A stretch of DNA of 64,000 bases, taken from the NCBI GenBank assembly GCA_037447655.1, contig JBBHKE010000735.1, forward strand, positions 1-64,000. Reading direction: 5' to 3'. A program made the translations under genes and the position numbers. The notes below the pieces were generated by a model. The model did no database searches. It was not told the origin of the DNA and saw only the letters and a list, made by a program, of their open reading frames with translations. Shown in pieces: positions 23,124-33,289 of this stretch (positions within the stretch are counted from its first letter, which is position 1; every line of letters starts with the position of its first letter). This DNA comes from Zygnema cylindricum. Lineage: Eukaryota > Streptophyta > Zygnematophyceae > Zygnematales > Zygnemataceae.

Positions 23124-23127
23124 AACC
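23113..23127 (-). promoter_or_regulatory. Primer-binding site of Copia A
   Basis: GGTTATGGGCCCACC on the minus strand, directly adjacent to the LTR end at 23128. Complementary to the anticodon arm of initiator tRNA-Met; includes the gag ATG. Confidence 0.75.
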
Positions 23128-24173
23128 TGAAACTCTGAGACCTTATAAGTCCTCAGAGTAGATAGCTTCCAAGAAGCCTCTAGGATAATCCTGACCCCTT
23201 TGTGTTTCAGCAAAAATAATTGCCACCTTGGCAGACAAAAACCCTGACCACCTACACCCTTGTGAAAAGAAGACTCCCCTAAGTCGATAGCAAAATGAAT
23301 CTCTGAATTTGCTCCCCTGAGCAGTAAGTTATGGAGGGTCAGAGTTGACTTTTTGTACAGTAGCTCTCTGGGAGAGAGGGTCCTATCTCCTAATTTTTCT
23401 AAGTCCTATCTCTCTCACAGAATCTATCTACAGATGTACGAAACCAATCAGAATAGAGTTCCGTACGCAAAAGTACAGCTGCCGGTGTACTCTAGGTACG
23501 GACATTGTACGACATGGCCCAAATGTCGACACATGTCATATCAGGATTTGGTGCCATAATCTCCGGATATTCCACGATCCAATGTAATTTCGCCACGCGT
23601 CATCCGATGTGGCGATGGCCACAAACCGCCGAAATCTTCCTCCGCGATCTCGGCGCTAATCTTGGCCGTACGATTAAATTCGGATTTAATCGTAGCCGTA
23701 ATAAATACATGCGCGGTATTTGTTTCACTTACGAAAAAAATGCGCGGTATTGATTTTTGTCTGTACCGTAATTCGTACATTATATATTATTGGATCTATG
23801 TATCCCGTAATTCATTTCTGTTAAATGATTTATCGCACGTATAATCATTTAAAAAAATATCGAACTACATATTACATAATACTACGGGTAGACTTAACGG
23901 CTAAGGCTACCGGCTATTTCCTGTCTGCCTGCCGGTAGGTACAAGGATCAAATCCTGCCGCCGGCACATACCTTTTAAATAAATAAACCCTAATATAAAA
24001 TTCCCGTAAACCTCAGGATAGCCAAGGTAGCCATGGCTCTAGCTTCCTCTCCAATTTCTCAGTGACTGCGACAAGTTTGAGAGTTGGAGAGAGAAGTTAG
24101 AGATAGACTGCCTCGGCTTCTATATTTCTTTTCAGACCTAGAAAATACTAATAAAAACCATTAGTTTCCTGCA
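23128..24173 (-). repeat. 5' LTR of Copia A
   Basis: 1046 bp, TGAAACTCTGAGACC to ...GTTTCCTGCA on the plus strand. Hairpin TGCTCCCCTGAGCA at 23310-23323. Aligns with 17750-18796 over its full length with many substitutions and a few small indels. Confidence 0.9.
23891..23968 (+). other. tRNA-like segment, antisense inside LTR A (5')
   Basis: Counterpart of 18513-18590: GACTTAACGGCTAAGGCTACCG ... GGATCAAATCC (23945-23955) and CCGCCGGCACA. Confidence 0.45.
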
Positions 24174-24239
24174 ATTTTCCAACTCTTATGGCGCTTGCGT
24201 GATTCGTTTTTCATTCGATGTTTGGGCGGAACTTTGTTG

Positions 24240-24751
24240 AAATATGTGTCTTTCTTATTTGTATTTTCTAGGTCATTTCTATATGAACAAAATAAAAATA
24301 TCTTAGCTAGGCTCTAACCTCTCTCTCTTTGGTCTCCATACTTGTTGCAGTCACTGATGACCGTGTTGATATTTGAGTATTTTCTAGGTCGTTATTAGGA
24401 TAGAAAAAGAGCAGAAGCTGTTTGCCTCCGACTCCCTTCTCCAAGCCCCCACACTTGTTGCAGTCACTAAAGGTTGGAAAGGGAGCTAGAGCCATGGCTA
24501 TCCAATCTCTCTAGAGAGATAGGTGTAGATAAATGGTAGGTTTACTCAAAGGATGTTGACAGATCCAGCATTCGATCCAAGTACCTGCCATCCGTCAAGA
24601 TTCAGATAGCAGGTTGCTTTATCCATTTAGTGTATGGCTTAAATTAAGTCATATGGGGTTTGATAAGTATTTAACTAGTTATACATAGACTAGTTCATTT
24701 AACTACGAATAGATACTTAGTGCATAGATACAGTGTAATACATTACAGACA
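24240..24751 (+). repeat. LTR head fragments, plus orientation
   Basis: Two LTR-start phrases (ATTTTCTAGGTC at about 24264 and 24381), the conserved TTGTTGCAGTCACT and AGAGCCATGGCT phrases, and an antisense tRNA-like segment with B-box-like GGATCGAATGC (complement of 24568-24578). These are remnants of LTRs of the A/B type; borders are unclear. Confidence 0.6.
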
Positions 24752-25260
24752 TTTGGGTGGGGAGAATACTGACATCACTACTTGAAGTGATGCCAGTTAT
24801 GGTGATGCTCCGATAAAGAGATGCACTTCTGGATATGTATTATATGTGGGTGATGGGGCTTGCTGTTGGAGTAGTAAACAGCAAAAGGTGATTGCTCAGT
24901 CCACCATGGAGGCTGAGTATATGGCCTCTTGTTCTGCTGTAAAAGAATTGATGTGGGTCAAGTCTTTACTTGGTGAGCTTGGCTACCTTAAGAGTGGTGT
25001 GCAGAAAATATTTTGTGATAATCAGGCAGCAATCGCTATTTCTGCCAATCCTAAACATCATTTTAAAGCCAAACACATGGACATCAGACTCAGCTTTGTT
25101 AGAGAAAAAGTAGAAAAACAAAATAATCAGTTTAGAGTACAGACCAGATAGTGAGATGGTAGCGGATATGATGACCAAACCTGTGCCTTCCCCCTAAGCT
25201 AATGTTTTGCAACGAGAAGTGTGGTCTGAAATTAAAGATTGACTAGAAATTAAGGGGAGT
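24752..25260 (+). pseudogene. Copia RNase H fragment, plus strand
   Basis: Reads LGGENTDITT, stop, SDASYGDAPIKRCTSGY, then CCWSSKQQKVIAQSTMEAEY, FCDNQAAIAISANPKHHF and HMDIRLSFVREKVE, followed by a frameshift. It is nearly the same as the RNase H of element A but in opposite orientation, so it is the 3' end of a sister copy. It is followed by the purine-rich TTAAGGGGAGTG and an A-type LTR start. Confidence 0.85.
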
Positions 25261-25408
25261 GAAGAAACTAATGGTTTTTATTAGTATTTTCTAGGTCTGA
25301 AAAGAAATATAGAAGCCGAGGCAGTCTATCTCTAACTTCTCTCTCCAACTCTCAAACTTGTCGCAGTCACTGAGAAATTGGAGAGGAAGCTAGAGCCATG
25401 GCTACCTT
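25261..25408 (+). repeat. A-type LTR start, truncated and fused to B-type LTR
   Basis: The first about 145 bases of an A-type LTR (TATTTTCTAGGTCTGAAAAG ... AGAGCCATGGCTACCT) end abruptly at 25408, where the sequence switches to the interior of the B-type LTR (TGACGGGTTTCATAAATATC), present at 31675 in the other B LTR. Confidence 0.75.
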
Positions 25409-25541
25409 GACGGGTTTCATAAATATCTAAACATTAACAAAACATCTAATTAACAGTAGACTAACCAAAAGGAGCAATTTCTGCATGTACGCGAATCTGA
25501 ACCTTGTAAAATATGTTTTAATCGGACGGCCGGCATTATAG

Positions 25542-26540
25542 TGCAATTCTGTGTCCTCCATTGGACTACAGAACAGGAAGCCTCTAGATAGTATTTAACT
25601 AACCCACTTGAAGCCACAACCACTGCTGCCCAAGAAGGCAAACTGATAATTTGACTGCACCCCTGTGTAGCTTGGACTCCCCTGAGTCTGTAGCAAAATG
25701 AATCACTGGAAACGGCCAACCAGCCGATAAGTTATGAGCCGGCAAAAATGCCAATTTATACAAAGCTCTCTTAGAGAGAGAGGTATCAAAAATTTCCTAA
25801 GTCCTAAATCTCTCTCACAACCTCTATCTACTAAAGTACGAACCAATCATATTACTGTAAAGTACAGAAAGGTACTACGATTGATGTCCTTTCTGTACGG
25901 CCGGTGTACGACAAGGCTAATGAGTGGACGCGTGTCATTTTTCCACTCGTTCGTATATTCTCCGGAATTCTCGCGACCGAATGTCATCCTTCCACGCGGC
26001 GCCAGGTCATGCCACGTCCATAAAAAATCCAAAGTGACCATTCCGTGATCTCGGCGATGACGTGTGCCGTCGGATTAAATCCGACATTAAATGTCGACCA
26101 TTTAAAACAAATGTCTGTTTCATTTGTTTCGTGTAAAATGACGTTCGCACTAAACCTTAACAAGTTCTATGTTCGTTTCGTCCATATTACAGTTAAATCA
26201 TTTCAGTATAATACAATAGTTTAAATATGAATGAAACCCTATATCATCTAACGGACTTCTACGACAGACTGGTTAGAGCTAACGGCTACGCCGCGCTCTA
26301 CCGGTCGGGGGTTCGAGTCCTGCCGGACTCAACCTTTTGTTGAGAGTGACTTAAGTCACTCTTTAGTCCTTCCTATGGAGCTGAGGCAGCCATGGCTCCA
26401 TCGCTCTCTCTCTCCTTCAGTGACTACAACAAGTATGGGGAAAAGAGAGAAGAGATGGAGGCAGGCTGCCATCATATCTTATATATGTTTCCGCTAATTT
26501 ATTTTAAACTAGAAAATACAAAAAACTACTTATTTCAACA
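25542..26540 (-). mobile_element. Solo LTR inserted in the 5' LTR of Copia B, TSD TATAG
   Basis: A 999-bp LTR (plus strand TGCAATTCTG ... TATTTCAACA) flanked by the exact 5-bp duplication TATAG (25537-25541 and 26541-26545). The other B LTR preserves the empty site GGCATTATAGCCGCC at about 31798-31812. Its orientation is minus: the LTR head phrases (CTAGTTT, CAGTCACTGAAGG) read on the minus strand. It carries a tRNA-like segment on the plus strand. Confidence 0.92.
26261..26334 (+). other. tRNA-like segment, antisense inside the solo LTR
   Basis: The best of the set: A-box-like ACTGGTTAGAGC (26268-26279) and a canonical B-box GGTTCGAGTCC (26310-26320). The acceptor stem does not pair properly and no complete cloverleaf forms, so it is tRNA-like rather than a tRNA gene. 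Confidence 0.5.
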
Positions 26541-27026
26541 TATAGCCGCCACGCGAAGTGAGCTTTTTGGCGGCATACGGATATAGCGTCACGCGAGGAG
26601 GAACCATGGCTCCGATTTGACAGGTGTCACCTTGTAGACCTTGTCGTACAATGGTCGTACAATAAGTACATCACCCATTGTACCTTCTTATACTATATAG
26701 TGTCCTATTGGACTAGGGTTTAGTAGTAGGTAGTCGTGAGTAGGCAGACCAAGATTTAGTAATATTTAGGTACCTCTCTCTAAGAGAGCTTGTAACTATA
26801 AAGGTCATCTTTGACCAGCCATAACTTACTGCTCAGGGGAGCAAATTCAGTGATTCTTTTTGCGTTTGACTCAAGGGAGTCTTGTCCTCACAGGGGTGAG
26901 GGTGGTCAAAATATTTGTGTGCCTGGGTGGCACTTATTCAGTGGGAAAGTGGAAGGGGCAAATATTATCCTAGAGGCTTTACATAGGCTGCTCATTCTGT
27001 GGGTCAATGGAGACCACAGAATTTCA

Positions 27027-27041
27027 GGTTATGGGCCCACC
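27027..27041 (+). promoter_or_regulatory. Primer-binding site of Copia B
   Basis: GGTTATGGGCCCACC directly after the LTR end (GAATTTCA). The ATG at 27031 opens gag (MGPPSRVPIFDG). Confidence 0.75.
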
Positions 27042-28295
27042 CTCTAGGGTGCCCATATTTGATGGATCAGACTTTTTTTATTGGGAAATGATGATGGAGG
27101 GAGAACTATTTGAGAAGAATCTATGGGGCATAGTGTCTGGACAAATTTGATGCCCACCTCCACTTGGGTTTGGAGGGAAAAGTTTTTTTGGCACCTCCGC
27201 CTCTACAGTTGGTAGAACAACTGCCACCATCACCAAGGATGAATATGAGGAAGGAGAGGAGATTGTCATGGAAGGAGAAAAGGGAGGAGTTGCAACTCCA
27301 GTGACACCATTGCCGAAGGCGATACCGGCAGCAGCACCACCAAAAACGGCGACAAGGGTTCAGACTGAAAGATCAGAATATGAAAAGTGGAACTACAAAA
27401 ACAAGGTTGATAAGCTCTTAATTCTTAAAAGTGTAGCAAAGGGCATTGCCATTCCCCTTATGCATGTGAAATCTTCATCTCAGATTTGGATATCACTAGT
27501 TAACAAATAAAAGTATGGATCATTGCAGCAACAACAGTTGGCCGAAAATAAGATTGCAGCTTATACTTATAAAGGTGGAAGTATGAATAATTATTGTAAT
27601 GATTTAGGAACATTATTTGGAGAGTTAGAGAGTGCAGGTAACTCATGGTCCGAGAGACAAAGAGTGAACACATTGATGATGAAACTACATGAAGAGTATG
27701 CGAATATCATTAACCGATTGCTAGACATGGGAGATAGCAATTGGAATTGGGATGACACAATGGGAATGATTTTAGTGAAAGAAAGCACCATAGAGCTTAG
27801 GAGAGGGAGTCCAAGTGTTCAAGCATTGTCTGCAAGAGCTGATTGGCGGAAGCGTGATGAGGAGAGAGGGAAAGATCCCTATCGAAACTTTGGTGGAAGA
27901 GGACAAGGAGGTGGCAGATTTTATAGACATAGGAGAGGAACTTCTCGAGGAGGATTATGTCACTTCTGTAAGAAACTTGGACACTATATGGCATATTGTG
28001 TCAAACTTGCAGATCTTCGACTGAAAGATGGTCAAGGAACCTCAAGGGATGGAGGAAAGAAAAAGGCTTTCTTGACCCTAGTTCATGATGAGGAAGTGGA
28101 AGGAAAAATTGAACCAGAAGAGGAGCTTGAGGAGCTTCTTCTTGATCCGAAAAACACTGAAAACATGTTGACATTCCACGGAGACAAAAGTGTGCTTTCG
28201 GAGGTAAGAGGGATCCACCCGAGGATGGGTGGATCATATACTCAGGGGCTTCAATGCATATGTGCAAATATAAGCGGTGGTTTACTAAACTGAGA
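27031..28295 (+). pseudogene. Copia B gag
   Basis: MGPPSRVPIFDGSDFFYWEMM... reads to a TGA at about 27149, resumes, meets a TAA at 27508, then continues through the UBN2 core (ENKIAAYTYKGGSMNNYCND, RVNTLMMKLHEEYANI) to a CCHC knuckle CHFCKKLGHYMAYC (about 27959-28000) and an acidic linker. Length and layout match gag of element A, with the zinc knuckle intact. Confidence 0.87.
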
Positions 28296-29460
28296 AAGAT
28301 CCCAACAGTTGAGATAAAGTACGGAGATGGTAGAGTAGAGACCACAACGCTTGTTGGAACTCCTGAGTTGAAGGTTCTAGTTGATGGAAAGGCCTCAATT
28401 GTAACACTCTCAGATGTTCTTTACATTCCACATCTTAGCAATAACCTAGTCTCAACAGCTGTCCTAGATGAAAAGGAGTTTGAAACACGAACTAGGAAAG
28501 GAATCTTCACAGCAAGCTTTGATAATGAGGTTTATTTCATAGCTGAAAAGGGCAGTCAAGGAATGTTCAAAATTGTTCTTTGTAATAAAAAGAGTGTTCT
28601 CTACTCGTGTGCAAGTGAGATGATGCTTTGGCATAAAAGGTTGGGGCATGTGCATCTAGATAGATTAAAGAAAATGAAGAAAAAAAGAATTGTGGAGGGT
28701 ATTACTTTTGAGGATGATGAGACCTTTGATGAGTGTAGTGGATGTGCCCAAGAGAAGATTCATATAATTCCGTTTCCAAAAGCAACCATATTTAGGAGAG
28801 AGAAAATATTAGATCTAGTTCACACTGATGTTTGGGGACTTGCTAGGTATGCTTCACATGGGGGGAAGAGATGGATGTTAACCATCACAGATGATTGGTC
28901 TAGATACACGAAGGTATACTTTCTCAAACATAAGTCAGAGGTATTAAGATGTTTCAAAGAGTATAAAGTATGGAGTGAAAGCTACATGAAACCTCAATAA
29001 AAGAGATAAGAAGTGATAATGGGAAAGAATACACCTCAAGGGAATTTGAAGAATATCTTAAAGAAGAAGGAATTCATCATGAGAAAACAATTCCCTATAA
29101 TCCGGAACAAAATGGAGTAGCAGAAAAAGTGAATAGAATTTAGAAGATATATCCAGAAGTATGTTAAGTGACAAGAGGATAGGGCTGCAGTTTTGGGCTG
29201 AGTCTATGAACTATGCCAACTTCATCAAAAATAGAGTCCTAACTTCAGCAAATAAATAGGAAACTCCGTATGAGAGGTGGACAGGAAGAAAGCCTGATTT
29301 GTCTAGTTTGAGTGTTCGGAAGTCAAGTTTATAGTTTAGATTCCGATAAGACTAAATGGAAGTTAGAGGGAAGAGGGAAACCAGGATATCTTGTAGGATA
29401 TGATGAGAGCACAAAAGGATACCGAGTGAACGACTTGAAAAAGAAGATATAATTTTGGTA
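28200..29460 (+). pseudogene. Copia B protease and integrase
   Basis: The protease motif reads IIYSGASMHMC: the catalytic Asp of DSGA is Tyr. After it comes the pre-integrase block WHKRLGHVHLDRLKKM and CSGCAQEK, then the integrase core HTDVWG, TITDDWSRYTKVYF. A frameshift near 28990 moves the rest (RSDNGKEYTSREFEEYL, NPEQNGVAEKVNRI, then a stop) to another frame; PYERWTGRKPDLSSL follows at about 29265. Confidence 0.87.
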
Positions 29461-31059
29461 AAACACATAGTGGTGATGAATGAAGAGAAGTCCATTGATC
29501 CATTCAAATATAATAAGGAAGTCAAAATCAGATTTGAAACGGATCAGTTTTTTGACTTTGACTTTGAATATGAAGAGATGGAAGATGGACAAAAAGGAAA
29601 ATCTGCAGATCTACCAAAGGAGGAGGAAAGGACAACATCCGAGGCAACGCCACAATACGAAGTGGAAACCGATGAGGATTTCGATGAGACACCGGAATTA
29701 GAAGATAGGGGAGCTGAAAATCTTCCTAAACGAAACCAAAGGATGCCTTCCATACCAGCTCCGATTTTGAAGGGGGAAGAAGAAGTAGTAAACGACTTCA
29801 AGAAAGACAAGTAAATAACCAACTCACAAAGATGTCTCACCTAGATGAACCTCAAACATAGTTAGAGGCCATAAACACTCCAGAAAGTAGCTGGTGGATC
29901 ACAGCTATAAATGAAGAAATGGCCTCTATCAAGGAAGCCAATACATGGGAGTTGGTAGATTGTACACCGGACCGAAAACCGATCGGATGTAAGTGGGTGT
30001 TTAAACTTATTTTAAACCCGGATAATACCATTGAGAGGTACAAAGTTAGGTTAGTTGCAAAAGGTTATACTCAGAAAGAAGGGATAGACTACGAAGAAAC
30101 CTTTGCACCTGTAGTCAGATTTCCTTCTGTTAGAATCCTTTTAAGTATAGCCGCAGCGGAGGATATGGAAATCCACCAGATGGATATTAAAATGACCTTT
30201 TTGCACGGAGAGTTGGAAGAAGAAATTTACATGAGGCAACCGGAAGGATTCGTGGAAAGTGGGGAAGAAAGCAAAGTTTGCAAACTGATAAAATCACTCT
30301 ATGGGCTTAAGCAAGCCCCGCGACAGTGGAATATAAAGCTAGACGAATTTCTGAACCGTTTGGGGTATATCAAAATTAGTTCAGATCACTCTATATATTT
30401 ATTTGAGGATGAGAATGGAGTGATATTTATTACTATTTATGTGGATGATTTGTTGGTGTTAAGCAAGTCCTTAGATAAAATTAACAAAATAAAACAGGAT
30501 CTTAGAAGCAATTTTGATATGAAAGATCTCGGCGAAGCAAAGTACATTTTGGGAATTCAGATGGAGAGAGATTAGAGGGAATATAATTATAAGACTCACT
30601 AAAAAAGAAGCAATCGGTAATATGCTAGAAAAATTTCAGATGGAAAAAGCAAACGAATGTACTCCTCCTATGGATTTGAAGAAAGTGTCTGAGGGGAGTG
30701 AAGAGAGAGGAATATTGATCATTAATGATGAGATGGATGAGATAGAAAGAAAATTTATGGAAAATATCCCTTATCAACAGATTGTAGGCAGTTTAATTTA
30801 TTTTATGAACTGTACCCGTCCGGATATAGCTGCAGCTATAGGTGTCTTTAGTAGAAGTCTAAATGAACCAAGAAAGAGAGATTGGGAGGCTGCCAAAAGG
30901 GTGATGAGGTACCTGGTGACAAGGGAATTATGGTTACATTTGGGAGGGGAGCACACTGACATCACCACTTGGAGTGATGCCAGTTATGGAGATGTGCCTT
31001 TAAAGAGGTGTACGATTGCATGTGTTGCAAATTGGATCCGGTGCATGTTGTTGGAGTAG
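29455..31059 (+). pseudogene. Copia B reverse transcriptase
   Basis: 29455-29814 is the acidic linker before RT. 29919-30575 is the RVT_2 domain: TWELVDCTPDRKPIGCKWVF, EGIDYEETFAPVVRFPSVRI, SLYGLKQAPRQW, catalytic YVDDLLVLS and FDMKDLGEAKYILGIQM, ending in a stop. 30622-31059 continues with the thumb/connection region (NIPYQQIVGSLIYFMNCTRPD). This is the longest intact pol segment in the window. Confidence 0.9.
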
Positions 31060-31429
31060 CAAGCAACAAAAAGTAGTTGCTCAGTCAACTATGGAGGCTG
31101 AATACACGGCTTCATGTGCTGCCACCAAAAAATTAATGTGGGTTAAATCTCTTCTTGAAGAACTTGGGTTCATGAAGTCTGGAACTCAAAATGTTTTTTG
31201 TGATAATCAAGCTGCCATCTCTATTGCAGATAATCCGAAACATCACTTCAAAGCTAAGCATATGGATATTAGACTAAGCTTTGTCAGAGAGAAGGTAGAA
31301 AATAAAATTATTAAACTGGTTCATAAAATTGATAGAGAAATGATTGCAGACATGATGACAAAAGCAGTGCCTTCCCCTATGTTGATTTATTGCAGAGAAA
31401 ACTGTGCATTAAAATTGAAAAGTGACTAG
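31016..31429 (+). pseudogene. Copia B RNase H
   Basis: CCWSSKQQKVVAQSTMEAEY, VFCDNQAAISIADNPKHHF, KHMDIRLSFVREKVE, DMMTKA. The SDASYGD start of the domain lies at the end of the preceding frame (about 30970-30995), so a frameshift near 31015 splits the domain. Confidence 0.9.
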
Positions 31430-31442
31430 GAATTAAGGGGGG

Positions 31443-32328
31443 TGTTGAAAAGAGGTAATTAATAGTTCACTTCCCTATTTTAGTTTTGTTTTAAAGAAAG
31501 AGAGTAAGGATCAAAGGCGCGCCATGGCTGTCGCCATATTTAGCAAGTGGCAGTTTTTGCAGTTCAGGGTATTTTGGCTAAAATGATGCATAGGTCTAGA
31601 CTTGAACCTGTGACCTCTAGATTCTTTAGAGCCTAACGCCTTAACCATTAAAGCGTTACAAAACGATACACGTGACGGGTTTCATAAATATCTAAACATT
31701 AACGAAACAGCTAATTAACAGCAGACTAACCAAAAGGAGCAATTTCTGCATGTACGCGAATCTGAACCGTGTAAAATATGTTTTGATCGGATGGCCGGCA
31801 TTATAGCCGCCGCGCGAAGTGAGCTTTTTGGCGGCATACGGATATAGCGTCACGCGGTGCCACGTGGTGCCACATTATTTGATACCGGTGAAGATGGGAG
31901 GAGGAACCATGGCTTCCGATATGACAGGTGTGACCTTGTAGACCTTGTTGTACAATGGTCGTACGATAAGTACATCGCCCATTGTACCTTCTTGTACTTT
32001 ATAGTGTTCCTATTGGATTAGGGTCTAATAGTAGGTAGTCGTGAGTAGGCAGACCGAGACTTAGTAATATTTAGGTACCTCTCTCTCTAAGAGAGCTTGT
32101 TATAGGTCATCTTTGACCAGCGATAACTTACTGCTCAGGTGAGCAAATTCAGTGATTCTTTTTGCGTTTGACTCAGGGGAGTCTTGTCCTCACATGGTTG
32201 AAAGTGGTCAGAATATTTGTGTGCCTGGGCGGCGCTTATTCAGCGGGAAAGTAGAAGGGGAAAATATTATCCTAGAGGCTTTACATAGGCTGTTCATTCT
32301 GTGGGTCAATGGAGACCACAGAATTTCA
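31443..32328 (+). repeat. 3' LTR of Copia B
   Basis: 886 bp, TGTTGAAAAGAGG to ...GAATTTCA. It matches 25409-25541 plus 26546-27026 from TGACGGGTTTCATAAATATC onward. Hairpin TGCTCAGGTGAGCA at 32132-32145. At 32328 it passes directly into integrase coding sequence of element C. Confidence 0.88.
31590..31665 (-). other. tRNA-like segment (Ser/Leu-like), antisense inside LTR B
   Basis: The minus strand shows A-box-like TGGTTAAGGCGTTAGG (31632-31647) and B-box-like GGTTCAAGTCT (31598-31608), spaced as in a long-variable-arm tRNA. The acceptor ends do not pair, so it is degenerate. Confidence 0.5.
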
Positions 32329-33020
32329 ACTTCAAACACTACAAAGCATGGGCGGAAAAGCTTCATGGAGTTCCGATTTTGGCGCTGAGATCAAACAACG
32401 GGGGAGAATACACATTGAAGGAATTCGAAGAATATCTCTTTCACGAAGGTATCAGTCACAATCTTATAGTTCCATATACACCGGAACAGAATGGTGTTTT
32501 TGTTAGATTAAATAGGACATTCTTACAGTTCCATATACATCGAAGCAGAATGGTGTTTCTGAGAGATTAAATAGGACAGTGACAGAGAGTGTTCGATCCA
32601 TGCTTGCAGATGCAGATAAAGGGCTAGATTTATAATTTTGGGTTGAAACACTTAACTATGCTGTTTATATTAAGAATAGAATTGCTTCTAGATCTGTTAG
32701 CACTACACCTTATGAGCTTTGGACAGGAGAAAAACTTGATGTTAGTCACTTTATGATCTTTGGCAGCAAGTGTTTTATTTTAGATACATCACAGGACTGA
32801 TGGAAAATGGAGGCTAAAGGCCTACTTGGGATTTTCATAGGGTATGATGATAATGCAAAAGGATATAGAGTTATCGTATTTGAGAAACAAAAAATTATTA
32901 TTTCTAGGAATATCCAAATTAAAGATGAACAAGACGGCCGACCCTCGCCGATCAATCTACAGGAAAAGCAGAAAACGTCATTTTCACCATATCAATGTTT
33001 CCACTTCCACCCCATGTAGG
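32329..33020 (+). pseudogene. Copia C integrase C-terminal half
   Basis: FKHYKAWAEKLHGVPILALR, NNGGEYTLKEFEEYLFHEGI, TPEQNGV, then a tandemly duplicated stretch (32464-32575) that repeats the PEQNGV..LNRT segment. Next VRSMLADADKGLDL, TPYELWTGEKLDVSHF and GIFIGYDDNAKGYRV. Stops at about 32633 and 32798. Confidence 0.82.
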
Positions 33021-33289
33021 ACACCTCTTCCTTCAATTCATATGGTGCCTTCACAGGATGCTTTTCCACAAGCTACACCTCACGCGGCAGGAATTACTAC
33101 ACACTCTGTACCAGCTCAAGTTACGGTTCAAACTAAACATAAAAATCAGAGGTTACCAACGATCTCAGCCTCATAATTTTCGGGGGGAAAGAGATCTAGC
33201 AGTCGTCTGCAAGCAAGCTCTCACTTTGCTTTTTTTGAGCTACAGAGGAGCCTCTAACGATCTAGGAGGCCTTCTCATCATGTGAGAGA

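Larger units (their letters stand above)
17750..24173 (-). mobile_element. Copia LTR retrotransposon A, both LTRs present
   Basis: A 6.4-kb element on the minus strand: 5' LTR 24173-23128, primer site 23127-23113, gag, protease, integrase, reverse transcriptase, RNase H, a purine-rich tract (AAAACAAAGGGAG) at about 18797-18809, 3' LTR 18796-17750. The two LTRs are the same length but differ at many positions, so the insertion is not recent. No 5-bp target duplication is visible (TTATC left, ATTTT right). Internal stops and frameshifts make it non-functional. Confidence 0.92.
25409..32328 (+). mobile_element. Copia LTR retrotransposon B, with a solo LTR inside its 5' LTR
   Basis: Plus-strand element: 5' LTR 25409-27026 (its first part replaced by A-type LTR, and interrupted by a 999-bp solo LTR), primer site 27027-27041, gag-pol 27031-31430, purine-rich GGAATTAAGGGGGG before the 3' LTR, 3' LTR 31443-32328. 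Stops in gag, a lost protease aspartate and several frameshifts make it inactive. Confidence 0.9.

Noticed and set aside
17745-24178. A 5-bp target duplication for Copia A
   Set aside because: The flanks TTATC and ATTTT do not match, so none is claimed.
26261-26334. A functional tRNA gene
   Set aside because: A and B boxes are present but the acceptor and D stems do not pair; it lies inside an LTR and similar degenerate segments recur in other LTRs.
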